64,000 bases of DNA from Actinomycetes bacterium. GTDB taxonomy: Bacteria > Actinomycetota > Acidimicrobiia > Acidimicrobiales > RAAP-2. The position numbers and the translations under genes are program-made. How positions within the stretch are numbered: position 1 is the stretch's first letter; every line of letters begins with the position of its first letter. Below are positions 36,344 to 45,531 of the stretch, piece after piece. Location: contig JAJZBX010000002.1 of NCBI GenBank assembly GCA_021846325.1, positions 62,001 through 126,000 of the forward strand. The letters are read 5' to 3'. The notes beneath the pieces were generated by a model that had not been told where the DNA came from, searched no databases, and saw only the letters and a list, made by a program, of their open reading frames with translations.

Positions 36344-39253
36344 TTATGGCGGTGGCGGGTGGTACGGGATTACCGTCAGCGTGGCGGGTTCGGAGGCGAC
36401 GCTCGTACCGGTGGCATTCGCGGCGAACACGACCACGGTGTAGGTGCCAGACGCCGTGAGGGGCAGAGTCGCCGAGGTCGCGTTGCCACCAACGGTGATG
36501 CTCCCCACGGACGGACCCGTCCAATTGACGCGATAGGAAACGATGGCTAAACCACCTAACTGCGTGGACGGCGTCCAGGAGACCGAGGGACCCTGCTGGA
36601 GGCCGCCACCGGACACCGCGGTGATGATCGGCGGACAGGGAGCTGTGTTGCCCGAACTGGCGCAGACCGCTGCGCTCGTGGGCCCGTCGCCCGCGCCATT
36701 GCGAGCGAGCACCGTGAAGAAGTACGTTCCCGGTGCGTTGAGCGTCACCGTGGCCGAGGTCGTGGTAACGACGGTGTTATCCCAGGTTCCCGCCGAGCCC
36801 CACTGAACCAAGTACGCCGAGATGGCCGACCCGTTGTCCGCAGGAGCGAGCCAAGTCAGCGAAACGACATTCGCGCTCGCGGCACTCAGGTGGAGTTGTG
36901 TCGGCACACTCGGGGGCGCTACCGCGGTCGCCGAGACGCACGGTGATTCGGGACCGGCGCCGAGCGTGTTGTACGCGATGACGCAGAAGTCGTACGTGGA
37001 GCCCCAGGTCGGTAGGTGAATGGTCGCTTCAGTTCCCGCAGTGACCGACTGGGTGAACTCACCATCAGTCCACACGACCGCGAATTTGGTCAGCGGTAGC
37101 CCCCCATTGGAGTCCGGCACGGTCCACGTCAGCGTCGCGGCGGGCCCGGTGTAGGCCGTCGACGTCAAGAGCCCGACGCCCACCGAGACGTTGCTCGGAG
37201 AACTCGGATCTCCGACCGGGGTTATCGTGAAGGCGTTTGAGGCGGGACCAGTCCCCTCGGTGCTCGTGGCGGCTACCGTGACTTGGTAAGGAACCCCCCA
37301 CGCCGGAAGGGCGAACGTGGCGGGTGACCCGGCAGCATCGACCGTCGCTGACGTCCCGTCACCTGACCAGACGACCTGATAACCAGTAACCGCGGCGCAC
37401 CCCGTACACGGCGGGGGGGCGGCGAAGGTTGCCTCACCAGTGGGCTGGCCACTGCCCGACGGGGTGGCGACCGCGGTCAACGTGGGCGCCGACGGTGGCG
37501 AAAGAGGCGTCGTGATCGTGGTCGTCGCTTGACTCGTGCCGCACGAACCAGTCGTCGCCACGACGGTCACGGTGTAGGCAGTACCGCCGGTGAGTCCGTT
37601 GACGGTGGCCGCCGACGCGTTGGCGCCAACGGACGTGCTAGCGGAGCCGACGCTTACGGTGTAGCCGCTGATGCCGCAGGTGCTGGGCCACGACGGCGCC
37701 ACCCAGGCGACGTCGACGGCGGTCGACGGCGTGCTCGGGTCCGGTGTGGCCGTCACGTTGCTCGGGGGGCTGGGCTGAAGCGGCCAATTGCCACTGGCCA
37801 GCGTGAAGGTCGATATCGGCACGTTGATGGAGTTTGAGTACGAGAAGCCGAGTGCCGACAGGTCAAAGCCGACCGAGGCCTGGACACCACCCTGGAGACT
37901 CCAGCCGGTCCCGTTCCCCTGCAGGGTGGCCGTGTCCTGTACCCCGACCTGTGGTCCAACGCCACCCACGTCGGGGATGCCGTAGAGGACCTGGAGCGCC
38001 GGACCAATCCCTACGCCAATCGATCCCTGCCACACGGCGTTGTCGCTCGAGGAACCGGTGAGCTGCAATGTATTGGACGACTGGAATCCATTGGCGTTAT
38101 AGCCAAAGGAAAACGATGCGCCAATCGCGCCGACGAGGCTTTCACTGAAACTCTGGGTGAAGGCTTGATCGATGGCACCGTCCACTGACGCGGTCACCAC
38201 CAAATTGAACGTGAAGCATCCGACTTCGGTGCACACGACACCGATCGTCACCGGCGGCAGACTCTCGCCGACGTGGCACGAGACGCCGGTGGTATCGGAC
38301 ACCGTCAATTGACCACTCACCCCCGGTGACAAGGAGAAACTGCCCGTGATCTCAACCTGCCACGGTGCGTACCACGGGCCCCACGACCACCCGAGGTTCA
38401 TCGAGACAGTTGGCTGGAACGACGCGGAGCCGGTGACGCTGAACGTCGAGCCGCAGCCGAAAGCGAGGTCGTGGGGTGAACGTACGCGCGCGGCGGCGCT
38501 GAGTCCCCCCAGTGACGCCAACTGGGCAGTGGCTCGCACCGCGCGCATGCGAATTTGACCGCGGGAGAACGCGCGAAATGGCGTTGTCGCCTGCGTGATC
38601 AGCGACACAGAACCGTTAACAGACTGCATCGAGACGATGGTGCCCATTAGCCCGTGTGGCAGTCCGAGCGCCGCGGGCGCAACGACAATGTCACCCGTAC
38701 GCAACGATGTCACGGCCGTCGACTGGTGGAGTGCGACCGCGCCAAAGGCGGGCAAGAAGCGTCCCGTGGGGACGATGACCTGTGAGGGCGCGAGCACCAA
38801 GGTGCTCACGGGTGCCTGATCGAAATAGTCAATGGTTGCAACGAAGGGCTGCGCCCGCGGCGTCAGTGGAATAACCAAGCGGCGCGCCGCGACGGCGACC
38901 GCCCCCCGGGGTCCCGACGGGTAAGCCCGCCACTGACGCCCTCCTTCAATCGTAAAATTCACGGACCGCGCCACGAGCCAGTAGGTACCGGGCGTCGCCA
39001 GGCACGTGGTACCCGAGGCCGGAAACGCTTGCGCGGTGCCGCCGGGCCCACGTAGGACGACCGCGGCATGGGCTCCAGCGGGTGTGTTCAACACGTTGAC
39101 GCGCAAGGGCGTGCACGCATTGTTGGTGTGCGACGCCTTGCGCGCGTGCCCTCCCGCTGCGTCGGCCAGCGTCGGTGCGCCCACGACGAGTAGTGCGGTT
39201 ACGACGAGGAGTCGTGCGAACCAGTTTCTAGTCAGAGAGAGATTTCGTCCCAC
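36344..39253 (-). CDS. Large secreted protein with C-terminal fibronectin type III repeats
   Basis: The 969-residue exported protein starts with a signal peptide (NWFARLLVVTALLVVGA, cut near ADAAG). Residues about 40-490 are a novel beta-rich region (VALHQSTAVTSLRTGDIVV and a Gly/Ser-rich segment with GSASFQPTVSMNLGWSWGPW). From about residue 494 to the end lie five FN3 modules, each ending in a TYTVTVVA- or TYFFTVLA-like strand; short Pro tail PYHPPPP. No LPXTG or membrane anchor is seen, so it is probably released or held by other means. The GTG at 39253 has GGGGGG 5 nt upstream and is preferred to an ATG at 39340. No enzyme motif was recognised. Confidence 0.85.
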   Translation of the reverse strand: MGRNLSLTRNWFARLLVVTALLVVGAPTLADAAGGHARKASHTNNACTPLRVNVLNTPAGAHAAVVLRGPGGTAQAFPASGTTCLATPGTYWLVARSVNFTIEGGRQWRAYPSGPRGAVAVAARRLVIPLTPRAQPFVATIDYFDQAPVSTLVLAPSQVIVPTGRFLPAFGAVALHQSTAVTSLRTGDIVVAPAALGLPHGLMGTIVSMQSVNGSVSLITQATTPFRAFSRGQIRMRAVRATAQLASLGGLSAAARVRSPHDLAFGCGSTFSVTGSASFQPTVSMNLGWSWGPWYAPWQVEITGSFSLSPGVSGQLTVSDTTGVSCHVGESLPPVTIGVVCTEVGCFTFNLVVTASVDGAIDQAFTQSFSESLVGAIGASFSFGYNANGFQSSNTLQLTGSSSDNAVWQGSIGVGIGPALQVLYGIPDVGGVGPQVGVQDTATLQGNGTGWSLQGGVQASVGFDLSALGFSYSNSINVPISTFTLASGNWPLQPSPPSNVTATPDPSTPSTAVDVAWVAPSWPSTCGISGYTVSVGSASTSVGANASAATVNGLTGGTAYTVTVVATTGSCGTSQATTTITTPLSPPSAPTLTAVATPSGSGQPTGEATFAAPPPCTGCAAVTGYQVVWSGDGTSATVDAAGSPATFALPAWGVPYQVTVAATSTEGTGPASNAFTITPVGDPSSPSNVSVGVGLLTSTAYTGPAATLTWTVPDSNGGLPLTKFAVVWTDGEFTQSVTAGTEATIHLPTWGSTYDFCVIAYNTLGAGPESPCVSATAVAPPSVPTQLHLSAASANVVSLTWLAPADNGSAISAYLVQWGSAGTWDNTVVTTTSATVTLNAPGTYFFTVLARNGAGDGPTSAAVCASSGNTAPCPPIITAVSGGGLQQGPSVSWTPSTQLGGLAIVSYRVNWTGPSVGSITVGGNATSATLPLTASGTYTVVVFAANATGTSVASEPATLTVIPYHPPPP

Positions 39254-39606
39254 GTCGACCCCCCCGCGCGTCGCGGTGGACCGGGTGGGCGGCACCACGA
39301 CTCCGCTCTCACGGTGACCACCTCGTGGGGGGTGCGACATGGTCGCCCGGGCTCATACTAGGCCGCAGGGACGGCGCCAGCAACTCCGTCGGCGCCGGTC
39401 CGACGTAGTGTCTACGAACACCCTGCGAGCAGCGATTTTAGTGGTCGATACCCGTGCTTGGTCCGACCCTCGCGGGTTTCGACCTCTCTCGGACAATGGC
39501 TCGTGCTACCGCGACTTCGCTCGGGCCGACGACGCCCCAGGGTACTCGCGTGCACGACCCGTTTCGTCCAACGCGAGAACGGCCGACGTTGCCGCGCCGA
39601 GCTTGG
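39254..39606 (-). other. Intergenic region with a short sequence shared with the Asp-box gene start
   Basis: This 353-nt gap lies between the FN3 gene start and the stop of the next secreted-protein gene. On the minus strand, 39502-39555 encodes PSEVAVAR preceded by a CGTGCAC at the same distance as the CGTGCATGCG start region of the Asp-box gene (42053-42106); 21 of 24 bases agree in the PSEVAVAR block and 8 of 9 near the start codon, with the middle diverged. The equivalent start codon here reads ACG. It may be a relic of a related gene 5' end, or chance. Confidence 0.3.
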
Positions 39607-40248
39607 CTACCCGACTCGCATCCCAAGACTCGAGAACGATGAGACGTACCAGCGCTGAGCCACGCGCACGACCGAAACCGTCGCGCTCGACGTGGTCGTC
39701 GACCCGGCGAGGTGCTCGATGATCGTGACGCGCACCCTTTCGCTGGTGGGACCGCGCGCGATCACGGTGATCTTGCCCAGTGACTGCGCGAGCGAGCTCG
39801 GTTCGCCATAGAAGAGGTGCTGTTCGAAGGTCGTGCGCTGGGCGGTGGACATGGTCGCCCACTGCGTGCGCAGGTGTGCGAGTGCCCCCGGCCCACCGAA
39901 GAGAGTGACGAGCGCGAGTGAGCGCGCCACGTAGGCGACGGTGAGAACGTTGCACGCGGGTACCAGACCCCGCGCCTCAGCGATGGTGCCGGCGGCGCGT
40001 AGCGCCGTGGTTGCGCCACCTCCCGACTCGAGTGGTTGAACGGCGAAGAGATCGTGACGCCACGGTGCGCCATCGTGCAACAGGTCCTCCCACACCCGCA
40101 CGATCGCGACTCGACAGGAGGTCGACGTCGTGCGCGGGTGAAGCCCACCGACGAGCATGGCGTCACTGAAGCGAGGACCAATCGCGACGACGCTCAAGAG
40201 CGCTGTGGTGGCGTTTACGGACCTGCGTACTCGATTGACCGGTGACAC
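39607..40248 (-). CDS. Hypothetical exported protein, 213 aa
   Basis: No family is recognised. The N-terminus (RRSVNATTALLSVVAIGPRFSDA) is a weak signal peptide or membrane anchor. The C-terminal half (ITVIARGPTSERVRVTIIEHL, VVRVAQRWYVSSFSSLG) looks like a compact beta domain of the kind seen in actinobacterial extracellular nuclear-transport-factor-2-like proteins, which is only an impression. A strong AAAGGAGA lies 8 nt upstream of the GTG at 40248, which decides the start over an upstream ATG at 40281. It follows the Asp-box gene by 33 nt, so both are likely one transcript. Confidence 0.7.
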   Translation of the reverse strand: MSPVNRVRRSVNATTALLSVVAIGPRFSDAMLVGGLHPRTTSTSCRVAIVRVWEDLLHDGAPWRHDLFAVQPLESGGGATTALRAAGTIAEARGLVPACNVLTVAYVARSLALVTLFGGPGALAHLRTQWATMSTAQRTTFEQHLFYGEPSSLAQSLGKITVIARGPTSERVRVTIIEHLAGSTTTSSATVSVVRVAQRWYVSSFSSLGMRVG

Positions 40249-40281
40249 GGGGAATCTCCTTTCGTCATGACCACTGCGCAA

Positions 40282-42102
40282 CTAGGCGAGCCACGCCTCG
40301 ACGGGTGGACAGCGCGTCACGTTGCGGTCAGGTGGATGAGCGGCACCAGAAACCAGACACGGCCCTAGATCGACGGCGGGACCGGGGGTACCCGAAGCGT
40401 CAAGATGCACCGTCACGCGCAAGCGATAGGGCACGGCGCAACTCGAGCAGCGATTCACCAGCGGATACTGCAGCGTTACCGCGTTTGGCGACGGCGAACC
40501 GGATTCAACCCACCCACTCAGGCCGGCCAACGCGAGGCCGGAACCACCGCCGGGAAGGGGATAGAACCGCGCGAGCGCCGTCCATCGGGGCCCGCCGGGG
40601 TGCGGGACCGGCGTCGTGACGCCGCTCGCTGGCGTGAACAGCACCATCTGCTCGCACCCGCAGTCCATGGGCACGAGCGAGAGCTCGTCGCCAACGCGGA
40701 TGGCGCCCGGGCGCCAGCCAACCAGGTAGGCGTGAAAGTACATCACGAAGGTCACGGCCCCCATCGGGGCACCGTGGCTGAGCAGATAGCCCCGCAGGCA
40801 CGACATCGACGCGGCGCTGGTTGATCGCTCAAGGCACGCGGCCGCGGCGGAAGCTTGGGTGCGCACCGACCCGGCCCAGACGGTATTAGCCGAGATCGGC
40901 GGTGCCGGCGTTGCACGCAGCGGCAGTGTTCTCCAGTGCACGCCGGCATCGAGGGTCACGAGCAGGCGATCGGGACCGGCCACCCCCGGACCGCCCTCCA
41001 CGACGACCGCACTTGTGGGCCCGGTCCAGGCGAGGCTCGTCAGCGATGCTCCCCCACCCGCGATCGTGGTGGTGGTGTAGTGGAGTCCACCGTCAAGCGA
41101 GACATCGATCTCGTCAGCGCCCGAACTCGCCGTGAGGGCGACCGTGTCGAGCCCGTAGGCGGCAACTTGCTCGAGTCCGCCATTGAGTGGTGCGGTGCCG
41201 ACGTCGACGAACGTTGTTCCCCCGTCCGCTGAGGCGAAGAGCACTTTCGCTTGCTGGCCCGAGCCCGGCGACCCGCCGCACTCAACAAGGATGCCACCTT
41301 GCGTGACGGCGACCGCCCCGGGCGCCATCGCTGCACGTGGGTCACAGGGCTGGCGGCCGACCGACCAGGTGGCGCCGCCGTCGAGGCTGCGCCAGAGCTG
41401 GCTGGGACCTACCGTGGGCACACTGACTAGCGCAATGACGCCGACGTTGCCCTGCTCGGCGGCTAGCCACTGTCCAGCGCCGACCAGCCGGGTGGTGAGG
41501 GACAAGCTAGCGACGCCGATCGGGGCGCGCCAGACCGTGAGTCCGGGCGACGCGCACGTCGCAGCGCTAGCGGCGCAGGACTGCGCGAGGACGTCAACCA
41601 TTCCGGCGCCGGCGAGGACGGCGACGACATGAGTGGGGCCTATCAAGGTCCAGTGTCGTGCGCCGTCGGTCGTCATCCAGATGCCCGGCCCCCAGGCGTA
41701 GCCGACGCGGGGACTGACGAACAACAGGCGGCTCACCGCCTCGGTCGAGGCCGGGTCACGCGGAGCCAAGGGTACGGGGGGTCCCGGCGCGCTCGTGAAC
41801 GTACGGCCGCCATCGCGTGTGTAAAGAATTGACGTGCAGTTCGAGAGGCGCACTACGCACGCATTCTCACCGAGAACGAATCCCGTCGACGCGTTCAACC
41901 ACGACGTGGCCGCGGGTGCGAAGGTGGTCTGCCCAAGCGGCGCGAGCCCCGCCGAACTCGCGATGGCCGGTGTCCCAAACACGATCATCGCGGCCGTAGC
42001 GAGTAAGCCCACGCGCCAGCGTTGTGCGATCAACCCATGGCGTTGGCGCGTCCGGGCCACCGCGACCTCGCTCGGGTCATACCCTTCGACGCGGGTGCGC
42101 AT
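40282..42102 (-). CDS. Secreted Asp-box (BNR/sialidase-like beta-propeller) protein
   Basis: The 606-residue protein has a signal or anchor helix (WRVGLLATAAMIVFGTPAIA) after about 28 basic residues. At least six Asp-box-like repeats are seen: YTRDGGRTF, MTTDGARHW, RSLDGGATW, ASADGGTTF, VSLDGGLHY and VTLDAGVHW, i.e. SxDxGxxW/F spaced 50-70 residues as in BNR/Ycf48-like propellers. A C-terminal beta-rich domain of about 150 residues with cysteines (MDCGCEQM, RCSSCAVPY) follows. Catalytic residues of true sialidases were not identified, so binding or assembly roles are as likely. A GGGGGAGG site 6 nt before the ATG at 42102 decides the start. Confidence 0.82.
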   Translation of the reverse strand: MRTRVEGYDPSEVAVARTRQRHGLIAQRWRVGLLATAAMIVFGTPAIASSAGLAPLGQTTFAPAATSWLNASTGFVLGENACVVRLSNCTSILYTRDGGRTFTSAPGPPVPLAPRDPASTEAVSRLLFVSPRVGYAWGPGIWMTTDGARHWTLIGPTHVVAVLAGAGMVDVLAQSCAASAATCASPGLTVWRAPIGVASLSLTTRLVGAGQWLAAEQGNVGVIALVSVPTVGPSQLWRSLDGGATWSVGRQPCDPRAAMAPGAVAVTQGGILVECGGSPGSGQQAKVLFASADGGTTFVDVGTAPLNGGLEQVAAYGLDTVALTASSGADEIDVSLDGGLHYTTTTIAGGGASLTSLAWTGPTSAVVVEGGPGVAGPDRLLVTLDAGVHWRTLPLRATPAPPISANTVWAGSVRTQASAAAACLERSTSAASMSCLRGYLLSHGAPMGAVTFVMYFHAYLVGWRPGAIRVGDELSLVPMDCGCEQMVLFTPASGVTTPVPHPGGPRWTALARFYPLPGGGSGLALAGLSGWVESGSPSPNAVTLQYPLVNRCSSCAVPYRLRVTVHLDASGTPGPAVDLGPCLVSGAAHPPDRNVTRCPPVEAWLA

Positions 42103-42589
42103 GCACGCCCTCCCCCATCCAGGTGACGGGCAACGACACCTGAACACACTTCGATCCTGGTGCAGCGATCAGTCGTCGCGCCGACGTCGGCGCCGGCAAC
42201 TAAGCGCAGCATAGCGGTGAACCTTCAGTCGGGCAGTGCCTATTCGTGGCGGGTCCGATGCGACACGCGACACCATCGTCGAGCGCCCACGTCGGGTTGC
42301 GTGGCCGCGCTCGACCAGCCACGTTGCCCAGCCGGCTCGTCACCGGCATCGTCACCGGCCCACCGTGCGTGGCGCGCCAAGGACCGATCTCGGCACTGCG
42401 TCAGTGACCACGGCGAACCCAAACGTGGCGCGAGTTCGGATCACGACGCGGTCGCCAACACGCGCGACGTGGCTCAACAAACCGGGCCGACCAGCCGTTG
42501 ATCCAAAGGCGATGCCACTCGCGTTCTGGTAGCACTGGATTTGCAAGCAGGGCCGCCCCCTTGTTCGTGCCACTTCAGCAGTCAGCCGC
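42103..42589. other. Intergenic region, no supported gene
   Basis: About 490 nt upstream of the Asp-box gene hold only short frames. A minus-strand frame at about 42352-42573 contains SHVARVGDRVVIRTRATFGF, faintly like the core of a class E/F sortase, but it lacks the catalytic TLxTC and a start, so it is not called. The stretch is probably degraded DNA together with the fragments that follow. Confidence 0.45.
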
Positions 42590-42691
42590 GCCTTCGATGC
42601 CCGGTTCGCCCGCGACGACGGTTGTGGTGGGACCTCGACCAGCGATAGCAGCGGCCAACGCGTTCAACTCGCGCAGCTGCGCGATTCGACC
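42590..42691 (-). pseudogene. Fragment of a LuxR/AAA-type regulatory ATPase (N-terminal Walker A region)
   Basis: Read on the minus strand this short frame gives GRIAQLRELNALAAAIAGRG followed by VVAGEPGIEG. This resembles the GRxxELxxLxxALxxAxxGRGxxVVVxGEPGIGKS opening of large LuxR-family ATPases, with the P-loop spoiled (GIEGAAD in place of GIGKS). The rest of such a 900-residue gene is missing. It is therefore a relic, overlapped from the other strand by the transposase remnant region. The similarity is short and recognised only by eye. Confidence 0.4.
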
Positions 42692-42728
42692 GGCCCACGT
42701 CATAGTCGACCTCCTCGAGCTAGTCGGG

Positions 42729-42926
42729 CGAGCGCTAGAAGACCGCGTCGGATCGCTACGTGCGCGTTGGTCAGATTGGTCCAACACCGAGCGACTACAC
42801 GGTGAACTGAATGACCACACGCCGAGCGAGGTCGAAGTTGACTACGCCGAGCAATCTCGGGCTCACGCGGCCCGACGGATCAAAGACGAAGAGCCTGCGC
42901 AATACCTGGACCGAATCAGTCACTGA
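42729..42926 (+). pseudogene. Remnant of an IS3/IS481-type transposase (C-terminal end)
   Basis: The frame encodes WSDWSNTERLHGELNDHTPS followed by EVEVDYAEQ, matching the conserved C-terminal end of IS3-family DDE transposases (W..YN..R.H..L...P...E..Y). Catalytic D, D and most of the E region lie upstream and are absent, so the element is truncated. No terminal inverted repeats or target duplication could be seen. It ends about 130 nt before the Ehr-type operon. Confidence 0.75.
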
Positions 42927-43054
42927 ATTTTAAGTATCGTGCGAAGCACGAGTTGCTCTCCATGAGACCGTTGAGATTCAGCGCAATTGACCCGCAGTGC
43001 TACCATCGCTCTGTCGCGACGGCTTGAGGCCTGCGCAGCGTAACGGGACAGTGG

Positions 43055-43537
43055 ATGATTCTCTCTCTTCTTGGTAGCTGGACGAAACGACGGCGCGCAA
43101 GCGAACGACTCGCCCCGGTTCCTGCCCCGGTCGCAGCTGCGGTGAACCTTCGCCACTCGCTGCAACTCCGTCACGTCGACGCGGGCAGCTGTAACGGCTG
43201 TGAGATCGAAATCGGCTCGGTCTTTGGCCCGGTCTATGACGCCGAGCGGATCGGCGCCCGCCTCGTCGCCTCGCCGCGCCACGCCGACGCACTGCTCGTG
43301 ACCGGACCTGTGACCCACAACATGGCCTCGCCGCTCGAGCGGACCTACCTCGCGATGCCCGAGCCACGCCTCGTGATCGCGCTCGGTGACTGCGCGCGCG
43401 ACTGTGGCGTGTTTTCCGGTGGCTACGCCGTCGCCGGCGCGGTCGCCGACGTGGTGCCGGTCGACCTCGAGATACCCGGCTGTCCGCCCCACCCCGACGA
43501 GATCGTCAGCGCGCTGCGGCGCTTTACGAACCGGTGA
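43055..43537 (+). CDS. hycG: NuoB/HycG-like [4Fe-4S] small subunit of Ehr-type complex
   Basis: The 160-residue protein is the complex I NuoB / hydrogenase-4 HyfI homologue that carries the proximal [4Fe-4S] cluster. The four ligands are present: Cys46 and Cys49 in GSCNGCEIEIGSVFGP, Cys113 in GDCARDCGVFSGGY, and Cys143 in EIPGCPPHPDEI. The extra Cys117 is unusual. It should pass electrons from a donor to the large subunit at the membrane. It opens a six-gene operon in which each start overlaps the previous stop; the ATG has only a weak GGGA upstream. The order equals Rv0082-Rv0087 of Mycobacterium tuberculosis as I know it. Confidence 0.92.
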   Translation: MILSLLGSWTKRRRASERLAPVPAPVAAAVNLRHSLQLRHVDAGSCNGCEIEIGSVFGPVYDAERIGARLVASPRHADALLVTGPVTHNMASPLERTYLAMPEPRLVIALGDCARDCGVFSGGYAVAGAVADVVPVDLEIPGCPPHPDEIVSALRRFTNR

Positions 43538-45531
43538 TCGTTCTCGCACTCGTCGCGGGCCTCGGGGTGCTCGCGACGCTCACCGCCCTCGTGCCGCGCG
43601 CGGTGCGCGTCAAACTCGTCGCGGGTCTGCTCGGGCTCGTCGAGATCGTCGGCGGCGCCACGGCGATTCGCGTGCTCGCGACGAACCACGCGATCGTGGG
43701 CCACACGTCGAGTCTGGTGCCCTTCACCGGGGTGCGCATCGACCTGACGCCCCTCGGGGCGCTGTTCACGCTCACGACTGCCGTCGTGGCGATCGCCGCG
43801 ACTATCCACTGGGTCGGCTACCGGCGCCACGCCATGAGTTCGGTTAGCTTGTCGAGTGCCTTCGCTCTCTTCGTGACCAGCTTGCTACTCGTCCCAGCGG
43901 CCGGGGACATCGTGACCTTCCTCGTGCTCTGGGAGGTGATGGCGCTCAGCTCGCTCGTGCTCGTCGCCCACGACCACGCGAAACGAGACGAGACACGCCA
44001 GGCCGCGTGGTGGTACGGGGCGATGACCCAGGGCGGCGCGGCGCTGATCACGCTTGGACTCGTCGTGCTCGGTGGTCACGCCGCGAACCCGAGTTTTTCC
44101 GCCATCGCAGCGAGCGCTTCCCACCTGCCAGCGGCCACCCGCGGGGCGGTCTTTCTCGTGCTTCTCGTCGGCTTTGGCTCGAAGGCCGGGCTCGTGCCCG
44201 CCCACGTCTGGTTACCGCGCGCCCACGCCGAGGCTCCCGCACCCGCCTCGGCCCTGCTCTCGGGGGCGATGGTGAACCTCGGGATCTACGGGATCGTCCT
44301 CGCGCGAACCCTGCTCGGGGTCGGCGCAACCTGGTGGTGGCTCGTCGCGGGCTTCTTCGGCGTGATCTCTGCCCTCTACGGCTCGCTGTACGCCGCGACA
44401 AGCACCGACCTCAAACGGCTCCTCGCCTACTCGACGAGCGACAACATGGGACTCGTCGTGATCGGCCTGTCGGCCTCGGGACTCTTCGCCGCGCATAATG
44501 CGGCCGCCTCGAGCCTGGCCCTCATCGCGACGCTCGTTCTCGTGACGGCCCACGCCCTCTACAAGTCCACCCTCTTCCTCGGGGCGGGCTCGGTGCAGTA
44601 CGCGACCGACGAACGCGACCTCGATCGCCTGGGCGGCCTCGCGCGCACCATGCCCGTAACGACCGCGGTCATCGTGGTCGGCGCACTCGCGGTCGCGGCG
44701 CTACCGCCACTCAACGGCTTTGGCGCCGAGTGGCTCGTCGTCCAGAGCCTCGTGCACGGCCTCTCGGGTGCCGACCCCGTGACGACGGTCGCGACCGCGG
44801 TCTTCGTGGCCGCGCTCGCCCTTACGGGCGGGCTCACCATTGTCGCATTCGTGAAGGCCGTCGGCGTCGGCTTCCTTGGCCGCGCGCGAAGCGAGTCGGC
44901 CGAGCACGCACGCGAGGTGCCCGTCTCGATGCGCATCGCTCCCGCGATCACGGCGGCCGCGTGCGTCGCCCTCGGCGTCGCGCCAGGCCTCGCGATCACC
45001 GCGATCTCTCGCGCGAGCGACGCCGTCGCGCCCAACCGATCGGGACTCACAGCGACGCTGTCGGGCTTTCACCTCCAGGCGCTGCGCAGCGCGGTCGACC
45101 CGCTCGCTCTCGCCCTCGGCGCGGTCGCCGCCGCGCTGGTCGTCGCGGGACTACGCCGCGCGGGCGGACCGCGGACGGGTGCGAAGCTGCGGGTCTTCGA
45201 GCCGTGGGGGTCGGGCCGGGCCGTCACCAGCGCGCGCATGCAGTACACGGCGACGTCCTTCGCCGAGCCGCTCCAGCGGGTCTTTGACGACGTTCTCGCC
45301 CCCCAGCACGACCTCGACGTCAGCCACGTGCTCGAGAGCCGCTACTACGTCGAACGCGTCGCCTATGCGAGCGCCAACGACGACATCGTCGAGCGACGCC
45401 TCTATCGACCGGTGCTCGCTCTCGCGGCGGTGCTCGGGGTACGGGCGCGCGGACTCGCCAACGGCTCGGTGCACCGCTACCTCGCCTACGGCTTCGTCGT
45501 GCTCGTGATCGCACTGGTGGTGGTCTCGTGA
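43534..45531 (+). CDS. hyfB: HyfB/HycC-like proton-translocating membrane subunit
   Basis: The 665-residue antiporter-like protein with about 15 or more hydrophobic segments is the NuoL/NuoM/MrpA homologue of group-4 hydrogenases. Charged residues expected in the proton path are retained: Glu in FLVLWEVMALSS, Lys in GFGSKAGLVPAHVWLPRAHA, Lys in DLKRLLAYSTSDNMG and Lys in AHALYKSTLFLGAG. The last roughly 100 residues form a soluble tail, as in HyfB. It overlaps the small-subunit gene by 4 nt and hycD by 4 nt. Confidence 0.94.
   Translation: MIVLALVAGLGVLATLTALVPRAVRVKLVAGLLGLVEIVGGATAIRVLATNHAIVGHTSSLVPFTGVRIDLTPLGALFTLTTAVVAIAATIHWVGYRRHAMSSVSLSSAFALFVTSLLLVPAAGDIVTFLVLWEVMALSSLVLVAHDHAKRDETRQAAWWYGAMTQGGAALITLGLVVLGGHAANPSFSAIAASASHLPAATRGAVFLVLLVGFGSKAGLVPAHVWLPRAHAEAPAPASALLSGAMVNLGIYGIVLARTLLGVGATWWWLVAGFFGVISALYGSLYAATSTDLKRLLAYSTSDNMGLVVIGLSASGLFAAHNAAASSLALIATLVLVTAHALYKSTLFLGAGSVQYATDERDLDRLGGLARTMPVTTAVIVVGALAVAALPPLNGFGAEWLVVQSLVHGLSGADPVTTVATAVFVAALALTGGLTIVAFVKAVGVGFLGRARSESAEHAREVPVSMRIAPAITAAACVALGVAPGLAITAISRASDAVAPNRSGLTATLSGFHLQALRSAVDPLALALGAVAAALVVAGLRRAGGPRTGAKLRVFEPWGSGRAVTSARMQYTATSFAEPLQRVFDDVLAPQHDLDVSHVLESRYYVERVAYASANDDIVERRLYRPVLALAAVLGVRARGLANGSVHRYLAYGFVVLVIALVVVS

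Noticed and set aside
42352..42573. Possible sortase remnant (SHVARVGDRVVIRTR)
   Set aside because: The likeness is short, the catalytic TLxTC and Arg are missing, and no start is present.
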